Source: Undaria pinnatifida
Lineage: Eukaryota > Sar > Phaeophyceae > Laminariales > Alariaceae
DNA: 64,000 nt
Reading direction: 5' to 3'
Assembly: GCA_012845835.1 (NCBI GenBank)
Contig: JABAKD010000029.1
Span: forward strand, 15,231,453 to 15,295,452
Shown: positions 59,390 to 64,000 of the stretch, piece by piece
Numbering within the stretch: the first letter of the stretch is position 1
How the letters are laid out: each line of letters starts with the position of its first letter
The notes under the pieces: generated by a model
Told to the model about the DNA's origin: nothing
What the model saw: the letters and a program-made list of their open reading frames with translations, nothing else
Databases searched by the model: none
Made by a program: the position numbers and the translations under genes

Positions 59390-61200
59390 ATCATAAAACC
59401 GCTCCTAGGGCCGCACCTAACGAACGCAAAATCACGATTCGTGACAAAAAAATCAAGATTCTTCATATTTCGTAAGTCATGAAAGGTCACGTTTTCAAAA
59501 AACAATTAGTCGTAGTCACGTTTTTTTTTGTCAGGAATCCTGACATGAAGTTTTATGGAAGCTTTCAAAAACTGTTCAAAACCAGGATTCTTGTTCTTGA
59601 CAAATATCGCGACGCGCGAAGACACCATTTTTTGTCAAGATTCCTGACGTTTTTTGTAGTCGTTAGGAATGCCCCATTCCATTTGTTTCGTCGCCATACA
59701 TGGACCCCAAAAGCAGACGATTCGGCCGGGTCTACAAAATCACCCGAAAGCCGACCCCTCCTCGGTAGGACGGCAGTCCTGTAGTGTATAGATATCATAC
59801 TGTATACTATACAAGCTTCCATCTGGAGGCAAACTAAAAGAGTCCGAAGAATCGTTAGCACCCATGCTGCGTATAATTGATACGCCTATTCATGCAAAGC
59901 TACTAATATATTAATCTATCAAAAGCCCACATCGAGGAGTCTAAATGAGTGCGACGCAAAAAACAAGGGTATGTGCGTCCTCCGTACCCAATACCTCGGC
60001 CGTAGCGGAGTAGCAATACTGCAGAGCAGCAGCAGCACGGTCAATGTAGAGATGGATGTGAATGCCGGACCTAAAGAAAGCGACATCGCCGAGAAACTAT
60101 TACTAGTACTAGACGATAAAGAGTTAGTCACCTGGCATAGACGGGCAACTATGGCAAGTAACGCCGACCATCCCAAACAACCTCATAGTTACCTCTAGTT
60201 ATATACTGCATATCATAATATACTGTATATCATACACGCACTTGAGAAATGTGAACCAACGCCTCCAGGCTCAGGTTCAAAGCGTTCTTATGTGTGCCCT
60301 CACCAGCATGAGCAGCTATCTTGAAGTAAGTAGTAGTGGTGGTTTGGTAATTTTTCTCGTCTCAATTTCAACAAGTTCAACCGTTTAAAGCACCAAACGC
60401 GACTGCTGCCCGCAAGGGTGTCGAGGCAATTGAGAGCCCCTCGCGTTCCATCTGTTTTTGACCCCACGTATTTTCACATTTTTTTGGTATGTTGAGGAAG
60501 CAGTTTGTCGGGTTAAGGCAGCAGGGGAGATATATATATATATATATACACACATATACTTCGTGTATATTTTGATGCTGTCGGATGTTTTTTAGTTGCC
60601 CAAACCAAAATGAACAAAACGTCGGGTTCTCGTGAGACTTGAATGTACATGTATTGCAACCGTTCGTTGCTAATGGCAAGGCAATGGTTCAACAAGAAAA
60701 AAAACCATCTTTTTTTTTATTTTTTTTGCTGAAGAGATCTTCGTACCGTCGCTGTGGGCAAAAAGGGCTGAAAAACATTTTTCTGGCTCTTTGTCAAGCG
60801 GCCCTATTGGACAGTTTTCATCACGCCTCTGTCAACGTCGTCCATCAATCACGATTAGCCTTTGATCTCGGGATAAGAGACAAGCCACGACCACATCTCT
60901 TTGTTCCAGATAGTGTAGTTGACAGCGCCGAATAGTTCATGTTGATCCATGCTCTAGGGTGTGAGAGGTTGTCCGCGTTGTCCTGTGGTCCGCCGTCAAA
61001 TCCCCTCAAAACTATATTTTTAGCCCGTTGGGAGACAATCGAGAGTGTTTATCTCTCGTTTTCCACACATCAGCCACCAAATGTAGTTTTAAGAAAGGCT
61101 CGCCATACTCGTATATGATAGGGGCTCCGACCACTTTCAGATTTCACGACGCCGTCGTTGAGTTCGTCGAACGAAATGTGTGGAGCACACGAAATCACGC
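58671..61200. other. Region without a recognisable gene
   Basis: Short protein-like frames occur (plus, 58727-58966 with a hydrophobic start and a basic end; plus, 59971-60198), but none has a known motif or clear splice partners. It includes a GGACAAGCCGTGGTCGCA family copy at 59198-59262, an (ACA)n tract at 59355-59387, a GTCAGGAATCCTGAC palindrome near 59531 and a (TA)n tract at 60530-60548. Confidence 0.35.
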
Positions 61201-61402
61201 CGCTTCTAATCCAAGATCTGCCTGAGAATGTCTAAAGCAGATCTTGGCCAAGATCGCCGCCAAAAACCCATTTATTTCCGGAAAATTGGAAAGTTCCAAA
61301 ACAAACATAAAAAATCGGGCCCACAGACAACTGTCCAGGCAAAGCTGGCTTGTATCTTCGGAAAGTTTTTTTTTACTAAACATCGTCTTGCCATTAGCCA
61401 CG
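60667..61402. repeat. Inverted-repeat pair bounding ~735 bp
   Basis: GCTAATGGCAAGGCAATG near 60669 is mirrored by CATCGTCTTGCCATTAGC at 61381-61398. An A-run follows inward of each. The match is only about 70-80% over 38 bp and no target duplication is visible, so a transposon origin is possible but unproven. Confidence 0.3.
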
Positions 61403-62178
61403 GTGTGACTGCTGAAAGGTTTTTACTTTCGGCATTTCTTTCCCCGTGCCACGCTCAGGAGCGACCTCGTTTCTTGAGTAGGCCGGACATCACCACCTGC
61501 TCATTCTGATATACCAGGTAGACTGTTTCTAGTCTTTTTTCCCGGTTGGAGCTGTGTTTCTTACACTCGATTTCTTGCATTTGTGAACAACCTTTTGTCT
61601 GAGTCTAGCAACAAAGTATTTCTTGAACGCTGGCGCCCGCTTTACATGTACTCACAGCCCTCTACAGCACGGGATCCCGTCGCAGACTGAACACTGCACC
61701 GAGATTCGTTCGGTGCGACCATGATAGCATGGTGTAATCCCAGCTGCCCTGTACTCAAGACCCTGTAACATGATTACCTGGTATGTTACAGTACACAGAC
61801 ACCTAGTTAAAAACAGAAACACTGACCCAGGGCGAGTTTCTTGTTTGGGAGAGGAATGGATCAGGATGGATTTCTTATTTTGAAGAGGGTGTCTTCTGCT
61901 CTAACTTCAGTACCACGGCTAAACAACTTTTTACGTTCCTGTGGTCCTCAACCTGACTTTCTTATTGCCCGGTTTTGTTACTGTAACTATTAATAACCAT
62001 ATGCGTCCTGTACAGCTGCAAGGCACAAGGGGGGGAAGGAAAACCGCGGCCCATATGGCAAGGAAGCAAGGCACCAGGCCGATTATTGGTAGTAGGCAGA
62101 ATATGTCTACCTGGAAGCCAGCTTCAAATTGGTGCGACCACCTCCAATCCGATCCCCCTTTAACTTGGTTGATCCAAT

Positions 62179-62441
62179 TGTCAAGTCAAGTCAAGTCAAG
62201 TCAAGTCAAGTCAAGCCAAGTCAAGTCAAGTCAAGTCAAGTCAAGTCAATCAAGTCAAGTCAAGTCAAGGCAAGTCAAGGCAAGTCAAGTCAAGTCAAGT
62301 CAAGTCAAGTCAAGTCAAGTCAAGTCAAGTCAAGTCAAGTCAAGTCAAGTCAAGTCCAGTCAAGTCAAGTCAAGTCAAGTCAAGTCAAGTCAAGCCAAGT
62401 CAAGTCAAGTCAAGTCAAGTAAAGTCAAGTCAAGTCAAGTC
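62179..62441. repeat. (CAAGT)n pentanucleotide microsatellite
   Basis: About 52 tandem units with few interruptions (CAAGC, CAAGG, AAAGT). Open frames of Ser/Gln/Val/Lys repeats across it are artefacts. Confidence 0.97.
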
Positions 62442-62822
62442 AACTTCTTGGTTCACGGACTACTTCCCAGTATCATATCGGGTTGCCTTGTCCCGTCGTG
62501 CTGTTGCCTTTTGCGTTTGGATTGCCTGTTTCATCCCTCTTCGGTGGGCGCGGTGCCGGCCGATTATGTGGTATTACCATCGCTGGTATATTGTTCTTGC
62601 TGTTCCTCAACCAGTTTCCTACAACTCTGTTTCCTTTTCTCGCCCCCTTATCGTTTCCCTTACCGTTTCCCTTACCGTGTCCCTTTCGTGTCCCTTTTCG
62701 GTATCGTTGGGGGCTGTGCCATGGAGACGATGATGGCGGTATGGACACCGGCATCGTCTGTTACAGTACTATAAATAAAGAAAGAAAGAAGAGGACAGAC
62801 CAGGCAGCAACGCTCCCAACCT

Positions 62823-62986
62823 GGTAGTAGTAGTAGTAGCAGTAGCAGTCGCAATAGTAGTAGTAGTACTAGTACTACTAACTACTACTAGTAGTAGTAG
62901 CAGTAGCAGTAGCGGTAGCAGTAGCAGTAGTAGTAGTAGTGGTAGTAGCAGTAGTAGTAGTAGTAGTAGTGGTAGTAGTGGTAGCG

Positions 62987-63044
<58 letters not shown>

Positions 63045-63056
63045 TAGTAGTAGTTC
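62823..63056. repeat. (TAG)n microsatellite with CAG and CGG interruptions
   Basis: About 230 bp of TAG triplets, changing orientation around 62868-62890 (ACTAGTACTACTAACTACTA), so part of it is an inverted repeat. Confidence 0.95.
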
Positions 63057-63667
63057 CATTCGGAATCGATCCACTTCGGGTACGGACCCCACGCCGGCCG
63101 AGTGGTGTTTTGCTGCCTTCCCGCTGTGTTTTCGCGTACTTGTTAGTTTTATGTTTTATGTCGTATGTTTTATGTTGTTCGTTTTGGTATTGGGTACGGT
63201 ATGGCACCGCTGTCGGAGACAGTAGTAAACAGCAGGTAATAGAGCATGGCATGGCCAAAGCTCCTTCTCCTATAGTAGCAGTAGTATAGTAGTAGATGCA
63301 TTCGGACCCGATAAGCTTGATGCCCCCGACGCTGGTTGGGTGATGCTATGTATGTGCTGTGATGCTAAATACTACTGGTATGTAGCTGTGTGTTTTGCTT
63401 CCTTTTTCGTTACGTCTTGCCGTGTTCTGTTCCAATCAATTTGTTCTGCGGTTGGTTTTCCTGGGTACAGTTCTGAGAACCTCTTCCCTCACGCCCCTGT
63501 GTTCCTTGTCCTCTTCTTCCTCTCCATTTTTTCTCTTATTGCCTTTTCTTCTTTTTTTTTTACCTTCCTTGCAGGTTGCCTGTGTACTTACTTATTGCCT
63601 TGCCCATAACCAGCTTTCGTGTGCATTGCGCTTTTGGTTAACATAACACCCAGGGTACGGTAGCATA

Positions 63668-63800
63668 AGGGTTATGTAGGTTATTTATGTAGGTTATTTA
63701 TGTAGGTTATTTATGTAGGTTATTTATGTAGGTTATTTATGTAGGTTATTTATGTAGTTTATTTATTATGTAAGTTATGTAGGTTATTATGTAGGTTATG
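63668..63800. repeat. 13-bp minisatellite (GTAGGTTATTTAT)n
   Basis: Around seven regular copies, then shortened GTAGGTTAT units. The final 200 bp of the window contain GTCACTCGCGCGAGTAAC, resembling the hairpin near 29910. Confidence 0.92.
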
Positions 63801-64000
63801 TAGGGGTGTTATGTATGCATTGTTTGGGACCTTTTTATGGCAGTGGCTCTGGGTGAGTCACTCGCGCGAGTAACGCCCGTGTTCCTTCGCGTGGTTAAAA
63901 TAGGGATGACGCGCGGGTCTCGATCGCTGTTCGAGTTGGCAAGCCGGACCAGCCACAGCTGTCTCCACAACTGCAGGTGCGTTGTCGTTGGTTGTTGTTG

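Overview
This is a repeat-rich nuclear window from a eukaryote. The genes are split by spliceosomal introns with GT donors and AG acceptors. One encodes the mitochondrial ATP synthase beta subunit and another a cell-cycle ubiquitin-ligase subunit. Intron 1 of one gene is about 12.3 kb long, mobile-element relics are abundant, and degenerate TTAGGG-like tracts occur. There is no organellar or bacterial gene organisation. An algal or other protist genome, perhaps a brown-alga-like stramenopile, fits the style, but that is inference and no sequence here proves the lineage.

I could assemble four conserved genes by reading exons across frames. (1) 490-2173, plus strand: the last three exons of mitochondrial ATP synthase subunit beta, whose 5' part lies outside the window. 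(2) 6188-9843, minus strand: APC11, the RING-H2 subunit of the anaphase-promoting complex, in three exons. (3) 10174-28303, plus strand: a flavodoxin-fold NAD(P)H:quinone oxidoreductase in four exons, divergent from APC11 across about 330 bp. (4) 33634-40833, plus strand: a CUEDC2-like protein in five exons. For genes 3 and 4 every exon junction keeps the reading phase. In APC11 the junction between exons 1 and 2 is short by one base. A fifth, weaker gene model is a Ser/Thr/Pro/Ala-rich repeat protein on the minus strand at about 44.8-47.6 kb.

Most of the remaining DNA is repeats and mobile elements. Intron 1 of the quinone oxidoreductase gene holds an 8.5 kb region bounded by about 400 bp inverted repeats. 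Inside it lies a decayed Penelope-like retroelement with its GIY-YIG endonuclease upstream of the reverse transcriptase, the permuted Naiad/Chlamys-type order. Poly-C and tandem arrays follow. Two copies of a TIR element filled with short GAAGCTTCC palindromes sit in opposite orientation in introns of two different genes, each with a recognisable target-site duplication. A 922 bp TTA-flanked TIR element lies in APC11 intron 1. From 49 to 57 kb there is a tandem 3.3-3.9 kb segmental duplication, with a LINE 3' fragment between the copies. From 57.3 kb to the end the sequence is dominated by microsatellites and minisatellites, with no gene that I could recognise.

The most unusual signal across the window is a 9-bp odd palindrome, TACCWGGTA. 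I count at least 16 exact copies, where about 0.5 would be expected by chance, all outside recognised exons.
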